DNA of 64,000 bases from CAVWGP01 sp963754645. GTDB lineage: Bacteria; Pseudomonadota; Alphaproteobacteria; Bin65. Below, piece by piece: positions 1 through 8,379 of the stretch (position 1 is its first letter; every line of letters begins with the position of its first letter). The stretch is taken from NCBI GenBank assembly GCA_963754645.1, contig CAVWGP010000002.1, positions 62,001 to 126,000 on the forward strand. The letters are read 5' to 3'. The position numbers and the translations under genes were made by a program. The notes beneath the pieces are model-generated. The model worked only from the letters and a program-made list of their open reading frames with translations. It was not told the origin of the DNA and did no database searches.

Positions 1-4
1 CGAC

Positions 5-752
5 GTGAATCCACTGGTTGTCACCGATGTCAGCCTGCGCTTCGGCGGCTTGGCGGCACTGTCCCAGGTGTCGCTCGCCCTTGAGTCCGGCGAACGGCGC
101 GCGCTGCTTGGGCCCAATGGTGCCGGCAAGACAACGTTGTTCAACGTCATCGGCGGCCAGCTTCGGCCCGACCGGGGCCGAATTCGAAATTTTTGGCGAG
201 GACGCCACTGCATTGGCGCCATATCAGCGGGCGCATCGCGGCCTGGCGCGCACGTTTCAAATCACCAGCCTGTTCCCGCGGCTCACGGCAGAAGATAACG
301 TGCTGCTCGCCATCACCGGACTCGACCGGAGACGTTACCTCATGCATCGGCCGATCCGCGGCCATCGCGACTTGTGCGAGCGCGCGATCGGGCTGCTGGG
401 CACATGGGGGTTGGAAGCGATTGCACGCGAGCAGGTGAGGAATCTTTCCTATGGCGACCAGCGGCAGCTCGAAATCGTCATGGCGCTCGCCAACGAACCG
501 AGGTTGCTGCTACTAGACGAACCTACGGCCGGCCTCTCGATCAGCGAAACCAAGGCGGTGACATCTCTGGTCGGGCGGCTCAAGCGCGGTATGACGATCC
601 TGTTCATCGAGCACGACATGGACGTCGCATTCGAGCTCGCCGATCGGATCACGGTGCTGAGCGGCGGTACGATCGTCGCCGACGGATCGCCCACGGAAAT
701 CCGCGACAATCCCAAAGTCCGCGAGATTTATTTCGGCGGCGAGCGGATTTGA
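5..752 (+). CDS. livG: Branched-chain amino acid-type ABC transporter ATPase (LivG-like), frame broken once
   Basis: ATP-binding subunit of a liv-type (HAAT family) importer, working on the cytoplasmic face of LivH/LivM. The Walker A motif GPNGAGKTT is read in one frame. The rest (LARTFQ, Q-loop region, the signature-like LSYGDQRQLE, Walker B LLLLDEPTAG, the EHD switch) is read in the frame one base further on. The break is near 175-185, in gaccggggccg. Removing one base there restores D-R-G-E-F-E-I-F-G and a normal length of about 248 residues. It may be a one-base sequence error or a true mutation. The GTG at position 5 may not be the true start, since the window begins there. The stop overlaps livF. 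Confidence 0.8.
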
Positions 753-1468
753 GGTCGGCGGTGCTCGAGGTCCACGACATACACACCTACTACGGCGATA
801 GCTACGTGCTGCAGGGCGTTTCCTTGAGCGTGGCGCCGGGGCAGGTCGTCGCCGTGCTCGGCCGCAACGGCGTCGGAAAGACGACGCTGGTGCGATCCAT
901 CATCGGCTTCGTGCCGCCGCGACGTGGCCGGGTGACGTACAAGGCCGAAGATATCACCGGCATGCCGCCGCACCGGATCGCGCGCCTCGGCATCGGCCTC
1001 GTGCCGCAGGGCCGGCGTATGTTTCCGTCGCTCACGACGCGCGAGACGCTCGATGTGGGACGCATCGTCAGCCGTTGGGACAAGAATCGGCGCGGCTGGA
1101 CGATCGCGCAAGCCTTCGAGGCATTTCCGCGCCTGCGCGAGCGTGCCGACCAACGCGCTGGGCGGCTATCCGGCGGCGAGCAGCAAATGGTGGCGACTGC
1201 GCGCGCCCTCGTTGGCTATCCCGATCTATTGCTGCTCGACGAGCCCACGGAGGGCCTCGCACCGATTCTGGTCGAGCAGATGGAAAGTATTATCGCTGGC
1301 CTTAAGAAAGACGGTATCGGCATTCTACTGGTTGAACAGCGCGTGCCCGCTGCACTACGGCTTGCCGACATCGTCATCGTCATGAGCAAGGGACGCATCG
1401 TCTTTCGCGGCACGCCCGACCAGTTGCGCGCCGATGGCGAAACGCGGGAACGGTATCTGGGGCTATAG
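749..1468 (+). CDS. livF: Branched-chain amino acid-type ABC transporter ATPase (LivF-like)
   Basis: Second ATPase of the liv-type importer. Motifs in order: Walker A GRNGVGKTT, Q-loop LVPQGRRMFPSLT, signature LSGGEQQM, Walker B LLLLDEPTEGLAP, switch VEQ. The MFPSLTxxE and GLAP segments are typical of LivF. About 239 residues, the usual family size. The TTG at 749 overlaps the livG TGA, which suggests translational coupling. A GTG at 761 is the alternative start. Downstream comes a convergent glyoxalase-like gene. The permeases and binding protein of this system must lie left of the window. Confidence 0.88.
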   Translation: MRSAVLEVHDIHTYYGDSYVLQGVSLSVAPGQVVAVLGRNGVGKTTLVRSIIGFVPPRRGRVTYKAEDITGMPPHRIARLGIGLVPQGRRMFPSLTTRETLDVGRIVSRWDKNRRGWTIAQAFEAFPRLRERADQRAGRLSGGEQQMVATARALVGYPDLLLLDEPTEGLAPILVEQMESIIAGLKKDGIGILLVEQRVPAALRLADIVIVMSKGRIVFRGTPDQLRADGETRERYLGL

Positions 1469-1542
1469 GACAGGTCCTCGCGAACTTGCCCAAATTTCGA
1501 GAGCGACGCGCTGTATTCCGCCGTCAATACCGCTGAGCCACG

Positions 1543-2412
1543 TTACGCTCGCTCGAAAACGACCGCGGCGCCGAACGCCTCCTGCGCCGGTACGACAAGG
1601 CGGCCATCGTGCTCGGCAAATCGAATTCGACTCTCCCTGAGCCTAGTCGCCATTCCAGGCAAATCGGCGGTCGTGAACGCAAAGCCGGCCAGATAAGCCC
1701 CCTGGTGCACCGGCGCGCCCGGCAGTTGCGTGGGCACTTCCGCCGCCGGCATGATCGTGACCTTGGAAACGCGTGGCAGCTTGAATACACGATTGCTGCC
1801 CCGGCGCTCGCACTTGGCGCCCGTGAACTTTTCGTAGCGCGCCGCCGCCTCGTCGGGATCGGCCACGGCAAGATAGACATCGGATAGCGCCGTAACTTTG
1901 TTGGGGTGGCCGATGTAGCGCGGCTGATGGATATATTGTGGCGTGACGTGGTAGGCCGCCTGTATGAGGCCTTCGGGCGTCGCATTGTAGTCGAAATGCA
2001 CGCAATCGAATTTTGCGGTGCGCATACCCTCTGGCGTGTCGAGATCGCGCTTCAGCGGGATGACGCCGGACGTGCCAATTCCAACGGAGCGTAGGCGCGC
2101 ATCGACAACGCGAGCGTCGCCGCATCCGAAGCAGATGATGTGTGCGCCCTCAAAGCGCTTGAGGAACTTGCCGCAAAACAGGTCGTATTTGTCCTTGTCG
2201 ACGTGAGCGACGATCTCGAGATAATTGTCAGGAAAGATGGCGCAGCGGTTGCCGCTGCCATAGGGGATTTCCGGTTCACCCGGCTTGCGCGCCCCGGAAT
2301 GCATGGACAGCGGCGTCAGGATGAAGCCGAATGCCTCGAACCGCTTGGCCGCGGCGCCGATATCTTCGACGACCAAGCCAACATGATTCACGCTGTCGAT
2401 ATCGGCTTCCAT
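1543..2412 (-). CDS. VOC (glyoxalase-like) family protein
   Basis: About 289 residues. Starts at the ATG at 2412, preceded by GGAGGGGCG; the frame stays open upstream but has no better start. The N-terminus reads VNHVGLVVEDIGAAAKRFEAFGF, the classic opening of a vicinal-oxygen-chelate domain. A second half, YLAVADPDEAAARYEKFTG, looks like a repeated module. This matches the Glyoxalase_3-like two-module architecture. Such proteins bind a divalent metal and act on varied small molecules, so the substrate cannot be deduced. The gene converges on livF, and no operon partner is visible. Confidence 0.75.
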   Translation of the reverse strand: MEADIDSVNHVGLVVEDIGAAAKRFEAFGFILTPLSMHSGARKPGEPEIPYGSGNRCAIFPDNYLEIVAHVDKDKYDLFCGKFLKRFEGAHIICFGCGDARVVDARLRSVGIGTSGVIPLKRDLDTPEGMRTAKFDCVHFDYNATPEGLIQAAYHVTPQYIHQPRYIGHPNKVTALSDVYLAVADPDEAAARYEKFTGAKCERRGSNRVFKLPRVSKVTIMPAAEVPTQLPGAPVHQGAYLAGFAFTTADLPGMATRLRESRIRFAEHDGRLVVPAQEAFGAAVVFERA

Positions 2413-2639
2413 AGGTTCGCCCCTCCGTTGTGCGCCACCAAGAATTGTTCCCGGCCCACTCGCTATCTTGACGGCCGATGCATGCACGCTATTACTTTGC
2501 GCAAGACAGGAACAGTGACTATTGAGCCGAAGTACAGTAATGAGCTCGCGGGAACTCTGCGACCAGGGCACCAACCGTGCCGTTCGCTCAGCGTATTGAT
2601 GACAATCGTGCTACCATGGGCAAGCGCCGCGATTGACGA

Positions 2640-2811
2640 ATCGAATAGGGCAATCCGTCGGCATCGATGACGCGGACTACGCGCTGCTCCAAATCCGCGG
2701 GTGTTGCCGACGCCTGGGCTGTTTTGATATCGGACCACTCAACTTCGCTGTCGTCAAAGACAGCATAGGCTAGATCCGTGAAGGTGCCGCCGATGTCGGT
2801 CGCAACTCGGT
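2640..2811 (-). pseudogene. Hydantoinase/oxoprolinase subunit A, N-terminal fragment
   Basis: On the minus strand just left of the IS remnant the sequence translates as RVATDIGGTFTDLAY. This is the nucleotide-binding N-terminal signature of HyuA/oxoprolinase, and compares with VGIDVGGTFTDLYY in the intact-length HyuA at 25.9-28.0 kb. About 50 further residues can be read before similarity fades. The start codon and the rest of the protein are missing, and the fragment begins at the IS boundary at 2812. This is a relic left by an insertion and deletion. Confidence 0.6.
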
Positions 2812-3084
2812 TGTGCCTACCGAGAGTTGGATTCGATGTGGACAGATTGATTTTGGCCGCTAAGCTTCGATCCGATGCTGCACTTTGTCAGCTTGCTATT
2901 CGGCCTGTTCGCGGCGCGGTACTTCGACGGGTCCTCAAGAAATACGCCGACTACTACAACGGTAGCCGCACTCATTTGCCTTTGGGGAAGGATGCTCCGG
3001 TCCCGCGACCGATTTCAGCTTGGAGGACGCATCACCCGGCTGCCAATCCTAGGTGGCCTTCACCATCAATATGCCCGCGGATGA
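2812..3084 (+). mobile_element. Decayed IS remnant (type A): left end and transposase N- and C-terminal scraps
   Basis: Positions 2812-2919 match 53240-53347 closely: TGTGCCTACCGAGA, then GTGGACAGATTGATTTT, then a start reading MLxFxSLLFGLxAAR. After about 15 codons the frame jumps directly to a transposase C-terminus of rve-type ISs (KKYADYYNGSRTHLPLGKDA, then, after a further frame change, GGRITRLPILGGLHHQYARG). The catalytic core is deleted. The element is non-functional and marks an old rearrangement point beside the hydantoinase fragment. Confidence 0.7.
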
Positions 3085-3228
3085 ATTTGCGGTAGGCACA
3101 GGCCTCAACAGCCAAGGCCTCAGCTTGTCGGTGCGGTGCGGCCGCCGTCGGCACGGCGGTGGCACGTCGCCATTCGGCCCTATAGCCGCGCAAAGACCTC
3201 GTTGCGCTCTTCGCAACTTAACCGAGCG

Positions 3229-3639
3229 TCAACCGGGAAGTACGACGTCGACGTCGAACTCGACGAGCATGTCGGCCATGGCAAGGCCGCTCACGATGAG
3301 GCCCGTGCCGCAGGGGTGGACGCCGCGCAGATGGCGCGCGACCGTATTGTAGACCGCCTCACGATGGGCCCGGTCGAGCAGATAGGTCGTAACCTTGCAG
3401 ACGCAGGAGAGGTCGCCGCCTGCTTCCTCGATCAAGATCTTGAGATTCTTCATGGCCTGGTCGGCTTGTGCCGCGACATCGCCTTGCCCGACGAACTGAC
3501 CGGAGAGATCGAAACCGGTGAGGCCGCCGAGGAACAGATGTTGTCCCGATGCACGCACCATCAGCGCAATGTCATAGTCGATGCTCTGATTCGGCCAGCG
3601 GCCTTTCGTGTTCCTGATGCGCATGCGCTGATGTGTCAT
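3229..3639 (-). CDS. RidA (YjgF/UK114) family protein
   Basis: 137 residues, starting at the ATG at 3639 after AGGAGC. RidA-family deaminases hydrolyse reactive enamine/imine intermediates; other members are linked to amine and amino-acid catabolism. The text fits the family: an N-terminal basic stretch, HLFLGGLTGFDLSGQFVG, then QADQAMKNLKILIEEAGGDLSCVCKVTTYL, and near the C-terminus the MLVEFDVDVV strand. The usual arginine before the final strand is not obvious, so the catalytic role is uncertain. It is divergent from the peptide-type ABC operon, with a shared upstream region of about 120 bp, which suggests a role with that substrate. Confidence 0.85.
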   Translation of the reverse strand: MTHQRMRIRNTKGRWPNQSIDYDIALMVRASGQHLFLGGLTGFDLSGQFVGQGDVAAQADQAMKNLKILIEEAGGDLSCVCKVTTYLLDRAHREAVYNTVARHLRGVHPCGTGLIVSGLAMADMLVEFDVDVVLPG

Positions 3640-3760
3640 GGTCTGCTCCTGAAGGGTTATCCGGAGCATAGCGTGTTCGCATTGTCGAGAGGAGCAGACT
3701 GTGCTAGGCGTTCCAGTCAAGGCACGGCGTCGGTGCCGTGCGTTCAGGGGGAGGACCGCA

Positions 3761-5440
3761 ATGGCCGAAACGCAGACCTCGCGCCGCTTCTTTCTCAACG
3801 GCCTGCTGGCGGCAAGCGGCGGAGCGACTCTCGGTCCTGCCGCGCTCGCCGCGTTGGATGCCGCGGTGTCGCGTGCCGCGGCGCAGCCGGTGCCCGGCGG
3901 TCCGGTGCCGCCGCTTCAGCTGGTCTTCCCGAACTGGCCGGACTTCATCGAGATCAGCCGTCTTTTGAGCCGAAGCTGGAGCCGGCTCGGCATTTCTGTT
4001 TCTCTGCGGCAGGGCACGCTCGAGAGCCTGCTCGCGGAAGTGATCGGCGAGCACAAGGTGCCGCATGCCGTCGCGATTTCGTGGGGCGGTGCGCCCGATC
4101 GGCTCGACCCCGACTATTTCCTCAGCGAGTTCTTTCACTCGCGGCGCGCGGTTCCCAAGGGTCTCAACTACGGCCACTACAAGAACGAGGAATACGACAA
4201 GCTGGCCGACGCGCAGCGCGCCGAAATGGACCCCGACAAACGTCGTGATATGGTCATGAAGCTGCAAGCGATGCTGGCCGGGCGAAATCCTGCCATCGTC
4301 ATGCTTCATCGCAGCGCGACCCAAGCCTACAACAAGACGCGCTTCGAGGGAATGGTCGACGTTCTCGGCTCGGGATTCGCGATGCCGTATATCCCGTGGT
4401 CCTACCTCAAGATGAAGCCGCTGACCGGCCGAAAGATCGTTCGCGTTACGAACATCTACGACATCGTGACGCTCAATCCGTTCGCGACGCCCGAAATCAA
4501 TAATTCCACGACGCTGCGGTGGATGTACCCGACATTCGTCATTCGGGGTCCGGACACGAACTTGCAGCCCTGGGCGGCGGAGAAGTGGAGTGTCGTCGAC
4601 CCGAAGACGATCGATCTCGTCCTTCGCGACGGAATGATGTTCGACGACGGGAAGCCGGTGACTGTCGAAGACGTGAAATTCACGTTCGACTACATCCTCA
4701 AGTGGAAGTTTCCGGCCTTGGCGCGCGTCTCGGACAGCGTCGCCAGCGTCGAGATCAAGAGCCCGCGCGAGGTTCGCATCAATCTCAAGCAGCCTTCGGC
4801 GCCGTTCGTGCCCAGCGTGCTCACATTCGCGTTCATCGCGCCCAAGCATGTTTGGGAGAACGTGCCGGCGGACCTGAAGTCGCCCGCCGATTGGCCCAAT
4901 GTGAAACCGATCGGATACGGCGCGTTCCGCTTCAAGGAATGGCGCAAGGGCGAGTATTTGCACTTCGACGTTAACAAAGGCTTCTTCACGCCGCCCAACA
5001 TCGACGGTGTGATTTGGCTGGTCGTGCCCAATATCGAGAACCAGCTGGCGATGATGGAGCGCGGCGAGGCCGACATGATCGGGTGGACGATCGACTCCGA
5101 GCAGGCGAAGCGCCTGCGCGGGCACCCGGACCTGGCGGTGCGCACGGTGCCTAGTCATGGTTTGCACGAAGCCCGCTTCAACCTCGAAATGGCCCCGGTC
5201 AGCGACGCAAGGTTCCGGCTGGCGCTGCAATACGCGACCAACCGCAGCGAACTTTTGGACGTCGTCTTCGGCGGCCTCGCGGAAGGGGCGAACAACACGT
5301 TCATTGCGCCAGCAAGCAAATTCTGGACAAATCGGGACCTTGCCAACGTCGAGTTCTCGATCGACAAGGGTCGCAAAGTGCTGGCGGACGCCGGATACAG
5401 CTGGGATGGCGAGGGCAAGCTGCGCTATCCTAAGAACTAG
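3761..5440 (+). CDS. Peptide-type (family 5) ABC transporter substrate-binding protein, apparently circularly permuted
   Basis: 560 residues; ATG at 3761 after GGGGGAGG. Residues 7-40 look like a Tat signal (SRRFFLNG plus an alanine-rich core). Residues about 50-205 correspond to what is normally the C-terminal part of DppA/OppA-like proteins: a Rossmann-like strand, W-x-RLGI-V, then DPDYFLSEFF, YKNEEYDKL, then NPAIVMLH. Residues about 226-560 are the normal N-terminal part: IYDIVTLNPF, then WAAEKW, LRDGMMFDDGKPVTVEDVKF and later YGAFRFKEW. The protein ends at AGYSWDGEGKLRYPKN, where canonical homologues continue into the segment found here at residue 50. Residues 205-225 form the new linker. 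It is followed by cognate permeases. The family call is solid; the permutation is read from motif order. Confidence 0.85.
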   Translation: MAETQTSRRFFLNGLLAASGGATLGPAALAALDAAVSRAAAQPVPGGPVPPLQLVFPNWPDFIEISRLLSRSWSRLGISVSLRQGTLESLLAEVIGEHKVPHAVAISWGGAPDRLDPDYFLSEFFHSRRAVPKGLNYGHYKNEEYDKLADAQRAEMDPDKRRDMVMKLQAMLAGRNPAIVMLHRSATQAYNKTRFEGMVDVLGSGFAMPYIPWSYLKMKPLTGRKIVRVTNIYDIVTLNPFATPEINNSTTLRWMYPTFVIRGPDTNLQPWAAEKWSVVDPKTIDLVLRDGMMFDDGKPVTVEDVKFTFDYILKWKFPALARVSDSVASVEIKSPREVRINLKQPSAPFVPSVLTFAFIAPKHVWENVPADLKSPADWPNVKPIGYGAFRFKEWRKGEYLHFDVNKGFFTPPNIDGVIWLVVPNIENQLAMMERGEADMIGWTIDSEQAKRLRGHPDLAVRTVPSHGLHEARFNLEMAPVSDARFRLALQYATNRSELLDVVFGGLAEGANNTFIAPASKFWTNRDLANVEFSIDKGRKVLADAGYSWDGEGKLRYPKN

Positions 5441-5532
5441 GCCGCCGTCCGACATCGTGCCGGCGAGCGAGCGACTAGCGAGTTTAGGCGAATGCGGAGC
5501 ATTGCCTCTCGCTGGCCAAGGGCGGGGCGATC

Positions 5533-6546
5533 TTGGGACGGCAGCGCAAAGCTTCACAACCCGAAGACCAGGCTTGGCGAAACGCTCTCGCCAAGCGCCT
5601 CGTTCAGACGATCGTTACGATCTGGATTCTGGCCACGCTCAATTGGTTGATGTTCCGGCTCTTGCCGGGCGACCCCACGACGATGCTGCTCGGGACGGGC
5701 CAATTGCCGGCCGATGCAGTCGAGCAGCTGCGCCGTGAATGGGCGCTGGACGATCCCTCCTGGGTTCAGTACCTGCGCTACATCGGCAATCTTTTGGCCG
5801 GAAATTTCGGCATCTCGTTCGTATTCCGTCAGCCGGTCCTCGATGTACTGCTGCCGGCTTTCGGCAATACGGTCCTGCTGATGCTGCCATCGGTTGGCCT
5901 GGCAATCGCTCTCGGCCTGGTTGCCGGCTCGTGGTTGGGGTGGCGACGCGGCACGGCGGTGGAGACGCTCGGTAGCATCATCGTTCTGGTGCCACGCGCG
6001 CTGCCGGCGTTCTGGATCGGCATGGTGGTGCTGCTCGTCTTCGCCTATACATTGCATTGGTTCCCGTCGGGCGGCATTCGCACACCCGCCTTTGTGCCGG
6101 AGACCTGGCTCGAGGCCCTTCCGGGCTATGACGTCGCCCGCCATCTGATCCTTCCGGTCCTCGCAGCGGTCCTTTATTTCGTCGCCGATCCCTTGATGAT
6201 CATGCGTACCGCGATGCTGGAAGCGCGGTCGGAAGATTTCGTGGCATACGCAACGGCACGCGGCCTTTCGGAGACGCAGGTGATGCGTCTCGCGCGCCGC
6301 AACGCACTGCTTCCAGTGATCACCTACGTCGCGATCATGGTGAGCTTCGCGTTCGGCGGGCAGGTTTTGCTCGAGATCGTCTTCTCTTGGCCCGGAATGG
6401 GCCGGCTGATGGTCAACGCCGTCACGCAACGCGATTATCCTGTGGCCCAGGCGGCGTTCCTCCTGATGGCGGTCATCGTCGTATTGGTGAATCTCGGCGT
6501 CGATCTCATCTATCAGTGGCTCGATCCACGGATTCGCGATGCGTAA
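5533..6546 (+). CDS. ABC transporter permease (DppB/OppB-like)
   Basis: Inner-membrane permease of the peptide-type importer. 337 residues from a TTG at 5533, preceded by GGGCGGGGCG. Shows the BPD_transp_1 pattern: first TM (TIVTIWILATLNWLMFRLLPGDP), a periplasmic region, then five more TM segments. The EAA-like loop reads EDFVAYATARGLSETQVMRLARRNALLPV, and the C-terminus is typical (DPRIRDA). The LPGDP motif after TM1 is a hallmark of this family. A 92-bp gap separates it from the substrate-binding protein. Its stop overlaps the next permease by 8 bp. Confidence 0.9.
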   Translation: MGRQRKASQPEDQAWRNALAKRLVQTIVTIWILATLNWLMFRLLPGDPTTMLLGTGQLPADAVEQLRREWALDDPSWVQYLRYIGNLLAGNFGISFVFRQPVLDVLLPAFGNTVLLMLPSVGLAIALGLVAGSWLGWRRGTAVETLGSIIVLVPRALPAFWIGMVVLLVFAYTLHWFPSGGIRTPAFVPETWLEALPGYDVARHLILPVLAAVLYFVADPLMIMRTAMLEARSEDFVAYATARGLSETQVMRLARRNALLPVITYVAIMVSFAFGGQVLLEIVFSWPGMGRLMVNAVTQRDYPVAQAAFLLMAVIVVLVNLGVDLIYQWLDPRIRDA

Positions 6547-7387
6547 TCGAGTGCCGCTGGGGCTCCAGGGTACCGCGGGCCGGATCGGCGTCGCTCTGGT
6601 ACTCGCATTTGTCGCGGTGGCGGTCGCGGCGCCGGCGCTGGCTCCCTACGATCCACTCGCGCTCAACTATCTGCCGGGCAACAGGCTGCCGCGCCTTCAG
6701 CCGCCCGACGCGCAGTTCCTGCTTGGGACGACCGATCGCGGTCGCGACATCTTGAGCCAGCTGTTGCTGGGCACGCGCGTCTCATTGCTGGTAGGCGTGC
6801 TTTCGGCGGCAACGATTGTATTCATCGGCACCAATATCGGCCTCGTGTCGGGATATTTCGGGGGGCGGATCGACGCGCTCCTGATGCGCTTCACGGATAT
6901 TGCATTCGGCATCCCGTTCCTGCCATTCGCGGTCATACTCGTGGCACTGCTCGAGCCGTCGATCTGGAACATCGTGCTGACGATTTCTTGCCTGCTGTGG
7001 CGCTCCGCGGCGAGGGTGATCCGCGCGCAGACGCTGAGCCTCAAGGAGCGCGCGTTCGTGCGCGCGGCGGCAATCGCCGGCGCCTCGCATATCCGCATTC
7101 TCTACATGCACATCTTCCCGAACGTGTTGCCGCTAGCACTGCTCTACGTCGCGCTTGGCGTGGCTTATGCCGTTCTCGCCGAGGCGAGTCTGAGCTTTCT
7201 CGGCTTCGGCGACCCGAACATGATCTCCTGGGGCACGATGCTGTATGACGCGTATCTGGCGGGCGCGATCAGCCGCGCGTGGTGGTGGACGCTGCCGCCC
7301 GGCTTGTGCATCTCCCTGTTCGTGATTGCGGTGTTCCTCATAGCGCGGGATCTGGAGAGCGCGGTCGATCCGCGACTGCGGATATGA
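6539..7387 (+). CDS. ABC transporter permease (DppC/OppC-like)
   Basis: Second inner-membrane permease, 282 residues. The ATG at 6539 lies inside the end of the preceding gene. Motifs include HLLGTTD-like FLLGTTDRGRDILSQLLLGTRVSLLVG after TM1, the EAA loop (KERAFVRAAAIAGASHIRILYMHIFPN) and a C-terminal PP-CISLFVIAVFLIARDLESAVDPR, all typical of DppC. It pairs with the upstream permease to form the channel. ATGA overlap with the following ATPase indicates coupled translation. Confidence 0.9.
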   Translation: MRNRVPLGLQGTAGRIGVALVLAFVAVAVAAPALAPYDPLALNYLPGNRLPRLQPPDAQFLLGTTDRGRDILSQLLLGTRVSLLVGVLSAATIVFIGTNIGLVSGYFGGRIDALLMRFTDIAFGIPFLPFAVILVALLEPSIWNIVLTISCLLWRSAARVIRAQTLSLKERAFVRAAAIAGASHIRILYMHIFPNVLPLALLYVALGVAYAVLAEASLSFLGFGDPNMISWGTMLYDAYLAGAISRAWWWTLPPGLCISLFVIAVFLIARDLESAVDPRLRI

Positions 7388-8379
7388 CGCTGCTCGCCGT
7401 CGACGGACTCGAGGTGCGCTACGGCCCGGTGACCGCGGTGCGCGGCGTCTCGCTTCGGGTCGAGGCGGGCGAAACGCTCGGGCTCGTCGGCGAATCCGGC
7501 TGCGGCAAGACGACATTGGCGCTGGCCATCCTCGGGTTGCTTCCCCCCGCCGGCACCGTCTCTCACGGCCGCATCGCGTTTGACGGCGTCGATTTGCTCG
7601 GCCTCGACCCGCGCGATTTGCGCCGACGGCGTTGGGTCGATCTCGCCTACGTGCCGCAGGGCGCGATGAACGCTCTCGATCCGGTGCGCGATCTGCGACA
7701 TCAGTTCGGAATCACCTGGCGGGCCCACCGGCCGAGATCGGAGGAGATGGAGCGCCGCACCGACGAGCTTTTTCGCCGCGTCGATCTGGACCCACGCTGG
7801 CTCGCGCAGTTTCCGCATCAGCTCTCGGGCGGGATGCGTCAGCGCGCGGTGATCGCGCTGGCGCTGCTGTTCGCGCCACGCTTGCTCGTCGCCGACGAGC
7901 CGACGACGGAACTCGATGTCATCGTTCAGCGCCAAGTGCTAAGACTGCTCAGGGAGCTCCAGCGGGAACGCGGCACGGCCATGCTGTTCGTGAGCCACGA
8001 TATCGGCGTCATCGCCGAGGTCTGCACACGCGTCGCGATCATGTATGCGGGAGAGATCGTCGAAAGCGGCGCAGCCGACGCGGTGTTGAACCGGCCGGCG
8101 CACCCCTATGCCATGGGCCTGCGCCAGGCCTGCCCCGATATCCGTGATCCGGGAAAGCGACTGGCGAGCCTTGCCGGAGCTCCGCCGTCGCTGGCGCCGC
8201 CGCCGGTCGGATGCGGCTTCGCGCCGCGCTGCCCGTTCGCGCTCGATCTGTGCCGCAGCGCGACACCGCGCCTTGAGTCGATCGGAGACGGCCGGCTTGT
8301 TGCCTGTCATCGTGCGCGGGAGAGCGATGTGCTGTCGCGCGCGGCCGCGCTGCCGGAGACCTGGCGTGCAGTCGCCTGA
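7384..8379 (+). CDS. ABC transporter ATPase (DppD/OppD-like)
   Basis: 331 residues, start ATG at 7384 overlapping the permease stop (ATGA). Walker A GESGCGKTT, signature LSGGMRQRAVIA, Walker B LLVADEPTTELDV, switch VSHDIGVIAEVC. The C-terminal oligopeptide/dipeptide extension has HPYAMGLRQACPD and a cysteine cluster (CGFAPRCPFALDLC) that in this family often binds a [4Fe-4S] cluster. Together with the next gene it forms the heterodimeric motor of the importer. Confidence 0.9.
   Translation: MTLLAVDGLEVRYGPVTAVRGVSLRVEAGETLGLVGESGCGKTTLALAILGLLPPAGTVSHGRIAFDGVDLLGLDPRDLRRRRWVDLAYVPQGAMNALDPVRDLRHQFGITWRAHRPRSEEMERRTDELFRRVDLDPRWLAQFPHQLSGGMRQRAVIALALLFAPRLLVADEPTTELDVIVQRQVLRLLRELQRERGTAMLFVSHDIGVIAEVCTRVAIMYAGEIVESGAADAVLNRPAHPYAMGLRQACPDIRDPGKRLASLAGAPPSLAPPPVGCGFAPRCPFALDLCRSATPRLESIGDGRLVACHRARESDVLSRAAALPETWRAVA

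Noticed and set aside
3704..5557. Long open frame opposite the substrate-binding protein gene
   Set aside because: Arginine/histidine-rich shadow of the real gene on the other strand; no motif, signal or ribosome site.
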